From the NCBI RefSeq assembly GCF_030272615.1, contig NC_081410.1, positions 572,333,241-572,397,240 of the forward strand: a stretch of DNA of 64,000 nt. The letters are read 5' to 3'. A model generated the notes under the pieces. It had not been told where the DNA came from. It made no database searches and saw nothing but the letters and a program-made list of their open reading frames with translations. Numbering within the stretch: the stretch's first letter is position 1; each line of letters opens with the position of its first letter. Shown here piece after piece: positions 45,394-57,810 of this stretch. The position numbers were made by a program, and so were the translations under genes. This DNA comes from Cryptomeria japonica (taxonomy: Eukaryota > Streptophyta > Pinopsida > Cupressales > Cupressaceae).

Positions 45394-46457
45394 TGTTGGT
45401 ATTTTGGATATGTTGATATGGTTTTGTCATTGATGTAAAAACTTTTGAAACACTTAAGAACACTTGGAGATCTTTTGTTATGTTCACCAGCATGTTCAGT
45501 GACTTATGCACAGTCACCAGTATCTAGTTCACTAGCAGGTTATATTGTTCACTGGCACCGAGGATTATCTATTCTCATCTGGAGATTACTTGGTTATGTC
45601 AAAGATATTGTTTGGACACTTTCTCTTGGTAATTTTTTCATTGGTCTAATCGGGTTTGCATATTTGCTATTACTGGCAAATAGGTCCAAGATATGCACCG
45701 ACAAGCTTATCTATTCAAGATCAGCATGGCACATCATGAAGATGATTTATTGCTATTGTAAATGCATTGAGTTGACATCATGCATCACATATTGGTTCAT
45801 TTGTAATTGATTTTATTGTAATAACTTTTAGTGAGCTGACCTACTCATTTGGTCTTAGGTTATGGTATAATTGTAAGATCTCATTTATGAGATTAACATA
45901 GGATTAGAAAAAGGATTGTAATAAGGTATATGTGAATATAAGCAGAGCTATACACATAGACATCATTCAAGATTGAAGGAAGGCTTGAAGAAGGCAAATC
46001 AGAGCTTAACCAGTATTGAATACAACATATGAAGATGCTATTTTGAGCAGTACATTATCATTGGATTTAACCATCCAATTTTAGTCAGTGTGACTCCATT
46101 TTGTGATTGCGCAATGAGCTCTAGGCAGTTGGCCTTTCTGCATGTGCAGACTCCATATTGTACACACATACTATCTGCAGTAGTATCATCAGATTGTGGG
46201 TAAGGTTTCCTACCATGTTTTTTCCCCTTACAGGGTTTCCACGTACAAATAACTATGTTATGTGTTGTGTATATTATTTGTCTTTCTGCTTCATGCATTA
46301 AACTTCACCGGTACTACAATTAACTATTAAATTGTCTACCGACATTAAAGTTTGGTCTATCGACATTAAGAATTAAGTTTGGTTAAGTTAGTTTTGATTT
46401 GTATTTATTAGACAACTAATTCACCCCCCCCCTCTCAATTGCCTCTGAGACCTAACA
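45394..46457 (+). repeat. Element H 5' LTR
   Basis: 1064 bases. U3 has GGTTTTGTCATTGATG (45421-45436). The downstream part has AATGAGCTCTAGGCAGTTGG (about 46113-46132). It is 27 bases longer than the 3' LTR, mainly from extra CACCAG-type units at 45487-45540. Confidence 0.9.
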
Positions 46458-46459
46458 AT

Positions 46460-46472
46460 TGGTATCAGAGCC
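46460..46472 (+). promoter_or_regulatory. Element H primer binding site
   Basis: TGGTATCAGAGCC two bases inside the LTR, complementary to initiator-Met tRNA. Confidence 0.92.
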
Positions 46473-46514
46473 TAGTCCTCTTTTTGTGGAAGTTTAACAA
46501 CTTGAGGAGATCCA

Positions 46515-47130
46515 ATGTCTTCTAACTATTTTAGGAAGAATAGTCTGAAGCTTGATGGAACTAACTATGTAATATGGAAGATCAGGATGGAAACTCATTT
46601 GAATTGCATTGGGAAGGACATATTGGATGTTACAAAGAATGGCTATGTTGTTCCTACTCAAGGTCAACCTATCCCACCAACCTTGGCTAAAGATGAGGAA
46701 AATGATTGCAAAGCAAGAGAAGCACTTTTGAGTGCATTGTTAGATCAACAAATTATGGGATTATCAGATAGATCTACTACTAAAGCTATTTGTGATAAAT
46801 TGGAAACATTGAATGAAGGTGATACCATTGTCAAAATTGCAAAACTAGAATGCTTCTGGGTTAGGTATGAAAATATGAAAATGGAAGAATATAAAATAAT
46901 TTTTGCTTTTATGGAAAGAGTAAATGAAATTGTTTTGGGTATACAATGTTATGGAGGAACCTTAAGTGAAGATGAAATTGTTTCTAAAGTTTTAAGAGAA
47001 TTTCCACCAGCATATAAAATGAAAGTAACTGCTATAAATGAATTGAGAACAATGCCTAATGCATCAGTATCTAGAGACACTTTCATTGGAAAACTTTCAA
47101 CTTTTGAACTTGAAGAATTTGGGAGCCTAA
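46515..47130 (+). pseudogene. gag: Element H gag, N-terminal part
   Basis: ATG 46515 opens a gag with a copia start (KLDGTNYVIWKIRMETHLNC) and core (LETLNEGDTIVKIAKLECFW; LREFPPAYKMKVTAINELRT). Homology to element C gag stops near FELEEFG (about 47120), where unrelated GC-richer DNA begins. It continues at about 48017. The frame is open up to the break, so the insertion is the main damage. Confidence 0.88.
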
Positions 47131-48016
47131 ACTTATATGGGAAGGGGGGAGGAATTAATTATTGAGTTAGTGCTGGGGTGCCACTACCCTACAATTCACC
47201 AGAAGACTGGGGTGGGGGGGGGAATTATCGATAGGTAGTGTGGGGGGGCAGAATTCTCGATAGGTAGGCCTCTTTATCTACGTTACATGCTCAGCCTCAC
47301 ATCCGTTGAAGGGCCACCTCACATCAATCTCTATCTCCCAACCTCCCTTTTAGATGGATTAGGTCAGTGGGGTCCTTCCGGCAAGGATGGATGGAACTCG
47401 GTAGTCCCCCAGCCGAATAGTAGGGCCTTCCTTATTTATACTACCTGTCCTCAACTCAACTTTCTATTCGGTTACCTTCCTAAACAACTAGCTATTCTTT
47501 TCGGGCAACCGGGCACTCAACATTAACGATATAGAGGGGGGGAGGGGCCATGCGACCTTCCTTCCACCGTAGGGGCCCAACTAGATAGTAGGGCTCTCCG
47601 GCTTTAATCTTTCTCTCCGGGCACCTTGACCTTCCTGCTTCTCTAGCCTGCATCTTGAACTGCTTAACTTGCCTGGCTTCACTTGCTCAAACTAGTCCAT
47701 CCCACACCCCCTCTTCTCAGTCCTCAATGGCATCTAGCTCCTTCCTCTCGGCCCACCATAGAATAGTAGGGGCATCTCTCTTGCCTGGGGAAATGGATGG
47801 TTTCTCGCTAGTGGGAATCGTCTAACTTACAGTATAGCTCTTGATGGGAGAGATGGTCGTCCCGCCACCGAGGGTGCTTGCTCAGCATGTTCCGTATATA
47901 ATCTGGCTATTATTCTCCGTGTACAGGATGGCCCACGGTAAACAACTGCCAACCCCTACTATTCTAAAGGGAAAGCAGTTCCCCTACTATTCTATGGTCA
48001 TTGGTTGGTGTTGCGA
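47131..48016. other. GC-richer insertion in the gag of H, possibly organellar DNA
   Basis: About 0.9 kb unlike the AT-rich flanks. It contains G-runs with a repeated GATAGGTAG word (47231 and 47262 areas) and five copies of GAATAGTAGGG or its complement, at 47415, 47584 (GATAGTAGGG), 47758, 47953 and 47981. The style (CGGGCAACCGGGCACTC, CTTCCGGCAAGGATGG) recalls plant mitochondrial spacer DNA. A 79-codon frame (47287-47526) has no recognisable motif. No target duplication is obvious. Confidence 0.5.
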
Positions 48017-48406
48017 ATAGATTCTATACGTAACATAAGAGAACTTGAAGAAATTAGAAAGGAGAATGAAGAAATGGAAGAACTTGAAGCACTATTTGCA
48101 AGGAAAATGCCTAAAGGTCCAGTTGGAAGCAAGTATGAAGGTAAAGCACCATTTAAATGTTTTAACTACAATAAGATTGGGCATATGGCATCTAGGTGTT
48201 CTGATAGACATGCAATATTGAAAGAAGAAGATAAAAGGACATATAAGCCTAACCCTGAATATCAGAGTTATAGAATTAAGAAGAATAGAGACAAATCTTG
48301 TTACTATGCTGATGAAGGAATTACTGATGATTCTAATGAGGAATTGACAGACAATGGATGGGATTTTGTTGCAATAATAGAAGATCAATCGACACCTACT
48401 ATTTAA
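48017..48406 (+). pseudogene. gag: Element H gag, C-terminal part
   Basis: It resumes with IRELEEIRKENEEMEELEAL and a zinc knuckle that reads CFNYNKIGHMASRC: the second cysteine is Tyr, so zinc binding is lost. It ends at TAA 48404-48406. Confidence 0.85.
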
Positions 48407-49684
48407 CCAGTAGAGCAGGCCCTAGTAGCTAAAATTGAAGATAAAGATGAATGGATTATTGATTCTGGATGTTCATATCATATGACTAGTGATAAGAGTA
48501 AATTCTTAACCTTTCAAGAATACAATGGAGGTCTAGTAAGATTTGGAGATGACAAAGCTTGTTTGATCAGAGTAAAAGGCACTATATCTTTTGATGGTAA
48601 GCATAATACTGATAATGTTTACTATGTTGAAGGTTTGAAGCATAATATTTGGAGTGTTGGTCAATTAGTTGAAAAGGGATTTCAATTACAATTCAAGAAT
48701 GGTAAATGCAAAATCATGAACAGAACTGGTTTGGAAATTGCAACCAGTAATCACACTAGAGGTAATATCTTTCATTTGAATAACAATGAGAAGACATGCT
48801 TTATTGTACATATTGATGAAAGTTGGCTATGGCATAAGAGACTATGTCGTGTAAATTTTGATTGCATTGTGAAGATTAGTACAATTAAGGAAGTAATAGA
48901 TTTACCTAAGATTGTTAAACCTCACAATCTGGTATGTAAGGAATGTCAATTTGGAAAACAAGTTAGAGAAACTTTTAAGAGTATACCAGAAAAATCCAAT
49001 AATGTTCTTGACTTAATTCATACTGATTTATGTGGTCCAGCAAGAACTAGAAGTTTACAAGGAGATAGGTATTTTATGCTAATCATTGATGATTATTCTA
49101 GAATGTGTTGGGTTACAATTCTCAGGGAGAAATCAAAAGCTTTTGGGAAGTTCAAACTATTCAAGGTCATGTTAGAGAATGAAACCGGTAAGAAAATCAA
49201 ATGCTTGAAATCAAATCAAGGAGGTGAATTCACATCTAGGGAATTTAATACATTCTGTGAAGTGAATGGAATTAAAAGACAGTTATCAGCACCTCAGACA
49301 CCCCAATAGAACGGAGTTGTGGAAAGGAAGAACATAACTATTTTGGATGCAGCTAGAAGCATGATATCAAAAGCAAATCTAACTCATGTGTATTGGACAG
49401 AAGCAGTCAATACAACTATTTATACATTCAACAAAGTTCACATCCAAGGTGAAACCGATAAGACCCCTCATGAAATATGGTTTGGTAATACTCCCACTCT
49501 TAAATATTTTAGAATATTTGGAAGTAAATGCTATATTAGAAGAGATGAGTATATTGGCAAATTTGATCCTAGAAGTGATGAAGGAATATTTCTTGGTTAT
49601 TCATCTAAGAGTAAGGCATATAGATGTTTTAATAAGAGATTGCAGAAAATCATTGAAAGTGCAAATGTGAAGATTGATGAATAG
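48407..49684 (+). pseudogene. pol: Element H protease and integrase, broken
   Basis: Protease site DSG in WIIDSGCSYHMT (about 48450-48486). Integrase zinc region: WLWHKRLCRVNF (second His changed to Arg), then CKECQFGKQ. Core: first Asp 49025-49027 (HTDLCG); the second catalytic position at 49214-49216 is Asn (KSNQGGEF) where the family has Asp; Glu at 49322-49324 (VVERKN), 36 codons later. A TAG at 49307-49309 interrupts just before it. The C-terminal part to 49684 has the usual GYSSKSKAYRCFNKR. Confidence 0.9.
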
Positions 49685-51360
49685 TTTAGAAGGTCTATAG
49701 ACTCTGAACTGACAGTTCAGATAATCACAAATGAACCTACTATGAGCACACCATTATAGAATGTTGACCTAGTCACACCGGCATCATCTGAGAATTCCAC
49801 AGTGACTGAAGAATAGAAGCAAGTAAAAACACCCTGGTATGTAAGATTGAATCACTCTAAAAATAAGATAATTGAGAACAAATATCAAGGTGTTATGACT
49901 AGAGGGAGACTGACAAATGAAGATGTATGTCTTATTTCTCAAATCGAACCAACATCAATTAATGAGGCATGTGAAGATAAACATTGGATTAAGGCTATGG
50001 AAGATGAATTGAAACAAATTGAAAAGAATAACACATGGACATTAGTTCCTCGGCCTAAAGACAAAAATGTAATTGGAACTAAATCGGTATTCAAAAATAA
50101 AGAAAGATTAGTGTGTAAGGGATATTCACAGAAAGAAGGAATTGATTATAATGAAACCTTTGTACCAGTAGCTATAATTGAGGCAGTCAGATTATTCTTA
50201 GCTTTTGCAGCACACAAGAACTATAAAGTATATCAAATGGATGTTAAATATGCATTTATGAATGGTGATCTTGAAGAAGAAGTTTACATTGAACAACTTG
50301 ATGGATTTTCTTTGATAGATGACAAAGATATGGTTTGCAGGTTGAGGAAAGCTTTAGATGGATTGAAGCAAGCTCCTAGAGCTTGGTATGCTAGATTGGA
50401 CAAATATCTTTTAAAGATTGGTTTCACTAAAGGTAATGTTGACAACAATATATATTACAAAGTGACTAATGATGACATCTTGGTTATTGAAGTTTTTGTT
50501 GATGATATAATCTTTGGAGGAGAAGATGGGTTGTGTCAAGACTTTTCTAAAAATATGCAGGAAGAATTTGAAATGTCTATGATTGGGGAGATAAAATTAT
50601 TTTTAGGATTGCAGATCTCACAGACTGATAAAGGTATATTCATAAATCAATCAAAGTACTTGAAGGAATTACTAAAGAAATTTTGCATGGAAAACTCTAA
50701 ACCAGTAAGCACACCTATGACTACAACTAATAAGCTATCCTTGAAGGATGAATCAACACATGTCAATCTGACTAGGTACAAGTCTATGATAGGAGGTTTA
50801 TTGTATTTGACACAAACAAGATCTGATATTATGAATGCAGTATGTATTGTTTCAAGATTTCAGAGTAATCCTAAGGAAAATCATGAATCAGCAGTGAAAA
50901 GGATTTTCTGGTATCTACAAGGAACTACAAATATTGGTTTATGGTATACTAGAGATGAAAAATTTGATTTATGTGCATACACAGATGCAAATTGGGCAGG
51001 AGATGTAGATGACAGAAAAAGCACCACCGGCGGAGCATTCTTTCTTGGTAATAGACTAATTTTATGGTTGAGAAAGAAATAAAGTTGCACATTTTTATCA
51101 ACAACATAATCAAAATATGTTGCAGAAGCAACTAATTATACACAAATATTATGGATTAAGAAAATGTTGAAGAACATAAAGGTAAAATGCAAGGAACCTA
51201 TAATCATTTATTGTGATAATATGGCAGCAATTGATATATCCAAGAATCTGGTATTTCACTCAAAAACTAAACATGTTTCTATCAAATTCAATTTTCTAAA
51301 AGAGAATGTTGAAGCAAAAGAAGTGAAATTGGTTTATGTGAATACTAAAGAGTAGATTGC
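49685..51360 (+). pseudogene. pol: Element H reverse transcriptase and RNase H
   Basis: The main frame is 49847-51082. RT: WTLVPRPKDKNVIGTKSVFK, a deletion of roughly ten residues after FKNK (near 50097), [35 protein letters not shown] and catalytic FVDD at 50495-50506. RNase H: YTDANWAGDVDDRKSTTGG, a stop at 51080-51082, then AEATNYTQILWIKKML, YCDNMAAIDISKN and KTKHVSIKFNFLKE to a stop at 51353-51355. The coding remnant ends IFTKPLPNETFEYLREHLG (about 51367-51423). Confidence 0.9.
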
Positions 51361-51823
51361 AGATATATTTACTAAACCTTTGCCTAACGAAACTTTTGAA
51401 TATCTTAGGGAGCATCTTGGAGTTATACCCTCACCGGTAGAAACTTAGATAGTTGGAGCATGGCATCAGACCGACAGAATTAACAGAGAAATCTTTTTTT
51501 TGGCTTTGATGAGGAGAGCTACTTCTCAGGGGGGGTAGTTGGATAAATTGGTAAGTTGGTATTTTGTGATAAGTTCTTTGAACTGATTGTATTTGGTTTT
51601 GTATTGCTTTGGCATTTGATGTCAAAGGGGGAGAGATATGGATATGGAAAAACACATTATCTTTTGGGGAGAGATTATTCATTGGGGGAGAAATTGTTAC
51701 TCTCTGTATCTGTATCTTAATAATCTCTTTGGGAGATTGTTGGATTTTGGTTTTTGGCATTTCTATTTTGGCACTTTGATGGTTCTTCCAGCTTGTGTTG
51801 CCATCAATGCCAAAGGGGGAGAT
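51361..51823 (+). other. Element H end of pol and 3' untranslated part
   Basis: Last pol codons to about 51446, then non-coding with polypurine modules at 51607-51635 (TTTGGCATTTGATGTCAAAG, then GGGGAG) and 51799-51823 (CCATCAATGCCAAAGGGGGA, then GAT). Confidence 0.8.
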
Positions 51824-52860
51824 TGTTGGTATTTTGGATATGTTGATATGGTTTTATCATTGATGTCAACACTTGTCAAACACTTAAGAACACTTGGAGA
51901 TCTTTGGTTATGTTCACCAATATCAGGTTCACCGATAGGTTATATTGTTCAGCGGCAACAAGGATGATCTGTTATTATCTAGAGATTACTTGGTTATGTC
52001 GAAGACATTGTTTGGACACTTTGTCTTGGTGATTTGTTCATTGGTCTAATCGGGTTTGCATATTTGATGTTACTAGCAAATAGGTCCAGGATATGCATCG
52101 ACAAGCTTATCTATTCCAAATCAGCACGACACATCATGAAGATAATTTATTGTTATTGTAAATGCATTGAGCTGACATCATGCATCACATATTTATTAAT
52201 TTGTAATTGATTTTATTGTAATATCTTATAGGGAGCCGACCTACTCATTTGGTCTTAGGTTATAGTATAAATGTAAGATCTCATTTATGAGATTAACATA
52301 GGATTGGAAAAAGGATTGTAATAAGGTATATGCTAATATAACTAGAGCTATACACGTAGACATCATTCAAGATTGACGTAAGGTTTGAAGAAGGCAAATC
52401 AAAGCTTAACTGGTATTGAATCCAGGATATGAAGATGTTATTTTGAGCAGTACATTATCATTGGATTTAACCATCCAATTGTAGTCAGTGTGACTCCCAT
52501 TTTGTGATTGAGCAGTGAGCTCTAGGCAGTTGGCCTTTCTGCATGTGCAGACTCCATATTGTACACACATACTATCTATAGTAGTATCATTAGATTGTGG
52601 GTAAGGTTTCCCACCATGGTTTTTCCCCTTACAGGGTTTCCATGTACAAATAACTATGTTATGTGTTGTGTATGTTATCTTTCTTTCTGTTTCATGCATT
52701 AAACTTTACCAGTACTCCAATTAACTATTAAACTGTCTACTAGCATTAAAGTTTGGCCTACTAGAATTAAGCATTAAGTTTGGTTAAGTTAGTTTTGATT
52801 TGTATTTATTGGACAACTAATTCACCCCCCTCCCCTCTCAGTTGCCTCTGGGACCTAACA
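51824..52860 (+). repeat. Element H 3' LTR
   Basis: 1037 bases, the pair of 45394-46457. It holds AGTGAGCTCTAGGCAGTTGG (about 52514-52533) and GGTTTTTCCCC (about 52617-52628). The right flank is AAGCT. Confidence 0.92.
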
Positions 52861-52876
52861 AAGCTCTGATACCACT

Positions 52877-53035
52877 TGTTGGAAACATGGTTGTCATTGC
52901 ATCAAAAGATAGACTTGTTAATGCCTGATACAACCACCTAAAACATATAATCCACAAGATGTAGTTAAGACATGTTGCAAACTCATCACTTGCACTACGC
53001 AACACAAGGAGACCAAGGGTGCACACCTTGCAACA
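52877..53035 (-). repeat. TRIM J 5' LTR
   Basis: 159 bases, with the primer site next to it on the minus strand at 52861-52874. Confidence 0.85.
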
Positions 53036-53608
53036 TAAAAAATATCTAAAACTTTTAAATGGTGTCACATTTTTTTATTCCAAAACATGTGTCACATTCT
53101 ATGCATTGCATAATCTAGCATTTAAAAATATTGAATTTCATAAATTATTGACCAAGTTAAGGTGGTTAGACATACGATTTATTATGTTTTTTAAAAGTTG
53201 TAGTAAAATTCAAATCTTAATTAATTATTTACATAAAAAAATTACAAACAAATATGTTTTAAATTTGAAAATGATTCTTCTACTTATATTTAAAATTTAC
53301 AAAAAATATTATGGTTTGATTATGGTTAGGGTGGTCAGACATACACCTACTTATCATTTTCTTGAAATTTTAGTACTACTGCATTGAAATTTCAAATTTT
53401 TGTCATATAGATTTTTTTATTTTTTTTCTAGAAAAAAACTAGTAGCTTAGAAACTAAATTCAATTTTCCATAGATCTTATTCTTACATATTTTTAAAATA
53501 ATGTATATAACTTATTCAAATTTTTACATCAAGTTGTGTAACTCTATTTTTGTAAATGTCCATTGTCACTTAAGGGCCTATTTGGCCCCTCATGATCTTG
53601 CACATACC
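53036..53608. mobile_element. MITE-like repeat F, copy 2, right part
   Basis: It begins with the TAAAA duplicate and spans the region lost between the two halves of copy 1: TTCTTCTACTTATATTTAAA (about 53273-53292) covers the site where C inserted in copy 1. It ends GCACATACC with the inverted terminal repeat. Non-coding. Confidence 0.6.
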
Positions 53609-55700
53609 TAAATTATGAATCTTTCTTTCATAACTTTTAATAACTTGTTTTTTTAATAGTAATCAATGTATTTTTTGAAACTAATATTTTTTTTTAGGGT
53701 AAAGGGATAAAGCCTAAAATAATATATAAATAGTAGAAAAAAGTATCTTTTACAAATATTATAACCAAAGAGAAATAAGTTTGAATAGGACCTGAGAGAT
53801 TTCACCTAAGAAAGACAACAAAAAAGAAGACCTATCCAAAATGATGATATCCCTAATCATCAAGAAGAGCAAGTATAAATGGAGTTGAAACAAAAAACTC
53901 CATTTGAAAAGCTTCAAGAATTACACCCAACTCATATCATTACTTTAGACTCCACTGCTATTATAGAGCCCATATGTGGACCTGGATTAGTGACAGACAA
54001 CCAAAAAATTCCTCCATTCTGGATTCAAAAAACTACATATGTGGAGACAAATCATATCTAGAGAGCACAAAATCCATATTCTCCATCCAACTAAAGACTA
54101 TATCAAGGAAATTCTCCATTCAAGAGCTGGTAACATCAGGAAAATTATCCATTCATGAGTTGGCTATGTCGAGGAAGCACGACAAAACATGATAATAAAA
54201 ATATGTCTCCACTTAGTGCTAGAAGGAGACACAACATTTGAAATAGTTCCATCAAGAAGTACCCAAAATACCCTATGCACTTTCCTATTACAAGATGACT
54301 CTTTGCTTCTCTAGCACTTCAAATAAAATAACTCCCCATACTTTAATTTTCTGTTTCCAAATTTTATGCCAAAATATGCCTAAGAATTTAATGATCAACT
54401 ATCATAGAGGCTAAAACCAATTTTGAAACAGAATTTTGTAATCAGCTACCACAAAGGCCTAAGAAAAATCTTAAATAATAAATGGCCTCTATTATTATTG
54501 TTTCTCATTTGTGGAGCTCTCTGAGGACTCTATATCCATTGGAATGGGGAAAAAACCCACATACCCATGTGGTTCAATGTCAACATGTTTATAAAGCACC
54601 CTTATCCCATAAAATTTGGAAATTGCATTGGATACCAATTGATTCCCAAGGACCTTTGCATTCTTCTTAAGACAGGTGTGAAATTCCATAGAGGATGTGT
54701 ACCTTAAACTGTCAATGATGGAGATAAAACCTAGCCTTGTCATTGATTCCTCTAAGATTTATCCCTTGTCCAGAAACCCTACAATCCACTAGTCACTCTC
54801 AAACATATTGTACCTTGAAATTTGTTTATTAAGCTCCTCCAAGGTGATGAAAGTTGGCTGGATGATGGAGCCAACTATAAATTTTATGAATTAATTTGAC
54901 CAAGACAAGTCCATGATTATGGTTGCAAATCTATAGACCACCCAAGATGGTGGACAAAACAGGTTAGCCACTAACCAATCTACACCAAGTATTTCAGTGA
55001 TAGCCTTCTCAACCTTCGAACATGAGATACCAAATGTCGATTGCAAGTTAAGTTGATTCACACCATTGGGTAACAACACATGGAATCTACCTTGTAAGAC
55101 TATTCTTTCCACCATGGAATGGAAAACTTCAAATACAGGAAGAAAACAAAATGTGATAATGAAAAAATTAGAATTCAAAACATTTTAACTAAGTTTGGGC
55201 ATATGTGGGGGATTTCATATCTTCTTCATACAATTTTTAAAACACCAAAGGATTCCTTGAGTAAAGTGGAAAAATATGTGTCTTCTATTCGTACTCCAAG
55301 CCTGATCATATTCCTGAATTATGCTTATTTGTATTCATGTGGAGATCATATGTAGCTTACACCATGTTCTTCAGGGGAGAGTTACCTCATGCGATTGAAA
55401 TGTAGTCTCATAGGGCTCATAATGCTCTTAATTATGAGGTGATACACTCAAAAAAGTGGCCTCGAAGAATATTGCAAAGAGAAAGACATCCATATACAAA
55501 AGAAAAACACGTAAGTTATCTCAAAATAAGCTATCTAATAAGAGTGTACATGAGTTTTGAGTTTCCTCTAATTTGGATACCATGAAACTCATTTAGGGAG
55601 TAAATATTTTCTCCTTGAGAGAGAATGCAACCTTGATTTGCAAGAAAATATGTGAGATAATTTGCCTCTCTGTAGCAATGAGAAAATGTGTACTCTTCAA
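53609..55700. other. Unassigned DNA, possibly with a LINE tail
   Basis: A T run at 53684-53696 followed by AGGGTAAAGGGATAAAGCC reads on minus as a sequence ending in an A run, a plausible LINE 3' end, but it lies 2 kb from the LINE coding part. On minus, 54495-54743 and 54891-55178 have fairly long frames (residues FHVLLPNGVNQLNLQSTFGI; EKAITEILGVDWLVANLF) that I cannot assign. Confidence 0.35.
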
Positions 55701-55709
55701 ACTAAGATA

Positions 55710-57780
55710 AGAGAGATTTTTCTTCTTAGATAATGAATTCAATCCTCCAATTTCCCTTTTCTATGTTAATTTCTAAGAGAGACAAAATAGTATTAATAGA
55801 ATCCCCTTCTATCCTAATATTTCTTACTTTAATACTAACAACCAATCTAACCACATGAAGAAGAGCTTGGGCCTCAACCTTATTGTTGGAACCATCTACT
55901 AATCTAGCCATCCCACACTTCAAAACTATTCCTAGATCGTTCCTTATGACATAACCAATTCCTGAGATCCCAATGATTCCTTTAGAAGCACCATCAAAAT
56001 TGAGTTTCTAGAAACCCAAGTTTGGAGGCTTCCATTTAATCTCTTTTCTATTAATGAGTTTGGGTATATTAATCATTAGGCTACCCTTGAATTGGAGAGA
56101 TATAGATTTCCATTTAGAGAGTAGTTCATTATCCCATAAAGAAAATGTTGAGTGAAAATTTCTCTTATAAGATACACGAGCTTTGACAATTTGTGAGATT
56201 GAGGATTCAATCCTATTTAGTACCTCCGATATACTATTGCATTTTTTCCTAAAGATTATCTTGTTTCTTTCCCACCAAATGTTCCATATCAAGATAGTGG
56301 GAGAAATATACCAAAAGCAAGAGAAAAAAAAATCCATAAACAATAGGGGCTAGCAATCAAATACTGATACAAGCTCATAATGAAGGGGGGCTATCCAATT
56401 TATCTTTGATTGAAGCTATTTACAACATTGAAAAGCAAAGGGGAAATTATAAATTAGGTGGCTTGTAGACTCAATTTCCTTATTACATAGCACACAGTTA
56501 AAAGTTTGTGCTATATTTAATGAAGATAGACTATTGCTTGTTAGGATCTTTCCTCTCAATGCCAGCCATTTAAAATCTCATGCTTTTTGGAGGCCTTCTC
56601 TAAACCATTAGAAGACAAATTCCTATGAGGTGCATTATGCTCTCTATGATCCAATGCTTTGTATCCTTGCTTGACTGAATAATTACCAGATTTGGATGGT
56701 ATCCATAAATCTTTGTCTAGTGTGTCTTTGCAAAAAATGAACCTCTTATTTAATTCTTAAAAAAGGAGTTGTTGCTGAAAAATAGGGGTTGTATTGTCAA
56801 AAACATCCTTCCACACTGGTCTATGGAAACCACCTTCTTTCACAAGATAAAAGTAACTACTAACATTGTTTCCCTAGGAAGCCAGGAGACACCTCTTGAT
56901 ATATTGAAGCCCGTCTAAGACACTCAAGAGAGGGTAGTCATTCCATGAATCCTCCCAAAATAAATCCTTGTTCCTATTTTGCATTAGCCATGATAATTTT
57001 GGTAAGAAGATATGCCTACAAGATAGCATAAAGTTCCACATTTGTCATCCTTTAGGAGTGTCCAATACAGTAAAGATTAATTTTGGGTCTTTTGAATCTA
57101 GATATTTAGCTCTTATGATAGGTGCTCAAAGATAATCATTGATGGAGTAATACTTCCACAACAATTTTTCCTTCCATAAGAATTTTTTAGGATGGTTTCA
57201 ATATCTAACTTAACTTGCTTTGGTATGGGGAGAACTGCCATAATGTATAATTCAAGATTGTGGCTAATAATACCCTTATTAAAAGGATTATTCCTAATAG
57301 AGAGAGTTATGTATTCTTCCACGAGGAAATCCAATTTTTGATAGAAGAAATGATATTTTACCAAAATCTCCTTTTCATGCAGCCCACAAATAAAGGGACG
57401 CCTAAATATTTGTATGGGAGGGAGTCTTGTTTGAAGCCTGACACCCTTGATAATTTGTTAGCTAGGGATGGATGGAAGTTTAGAAAGAAAATTTTAGATT
57501 TAGGGGCACTAATTTTATATCCTAATACTAAACAATATAGATCCAATACTTTCTTCATTTTTTTTATCTTCTTTCATGACAAGTTCTCCAAATAAAATAG
57601 TGTCATATACAAAGAGAATATGTGTAACTAAAATATGAGTATGTGGTTGTGATGTATGAAAATGGAACCAAGTAGCTAAGACTTGATCCCTCTCTAATAC
57701 ACATATTGGAATATAAAAGATCCTAGGGAGGTATTTCACTTTGACTACTTCTTGTGAGAGAAAGAGAGAGTCAAAAAATA
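55710..57780 (-). pseudogene. 5'-truncated L1-type LINE: RT fragment, zinc finger, RNase H
   Basis: Minus strand. The RT part starts within the catalytic region: HILFVYDTILFGE (about 57590-57640), where LINEs have FADD, so it is altered. Then KISAPKSKIFFLNF, LPYKYLGVPLFVGCMKRRFW (57358-57420) and PIPKQVKLDIETIL (about 57185-57230). A zf-RVT-like CVLCNKEIESTSHLIYNF lies at about 56445-56505. A C-terminal RNase H with LNFDGASKG, NNKVEAQALLHVVRLV and IEGDS (55760-56010) keeps its acidic residues. RNase H after RT is found in a group of plant L1 LINEs. Many stops and frame changes. Everything upstream of mid-RT is missing, the usual 5' truncation. Confidence 0.82.
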
Positions 57781-57810
57781 TCTCTTAGCTTTTCTATTGC
57801 TTTGTTGTAA

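Larger units (their letters stand above)
45394..52860 (+). mobile_element. Element H: Sirevirus-type Ty1/copia element
   Basis: LTRs 45394-46457 and 51824-52860 (TGTTGGTATT...CCTAACA), with a perfect AAGCT duplication (45389-45393 and 52861-52865) inside TRIM J. Order: PBS, gag (interrupted at about 47130-48016), protease, integrase, RT, RNase H, two polypurine modules. RT and RNase H residues (EFEMSMIGEIKLFLGLQISQ; DRKSTTGGAFFLG) and the doubled polypurine tract fit Sireviruses. Stops and one changed integrase residue make it inactive. Confidence 0.92.
45192..53035 (-). mobile_element. Element J: TRIM (about 370 bp) split by copia element H
   Basis: Two 159 bp LTRs, 45192-45350 and 52877-53035 (TGTTGGAAACATGG...TTGCAACA on plus). 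The 54 bp interior is almost only a primer site and a polypurine tract. On minus, TGGTATCAGAGCTT lies just inside the right LTR (52861-52874), and a G-run (ACTGGGGGGATT, about 45349-45360) precedes the left LTR. So the element is minus-oriented. Flanks TGAAA and TAAAA form a 5 bp duplication with one mismatch inside repeat F. Tiny interiors without coding define TRIM/SMART-type elements. Confidence 0.85.

Noticed and set aside
45192-53035. Treating the 159 bp repeats as ends of element H
   Set aside because: H has its own ~1 kb LTRs with perfect AAGCT duplicates inside; the 159 bp repeats have their own primer site, polypurine tract and flanking duplicate in the opposite orientation.
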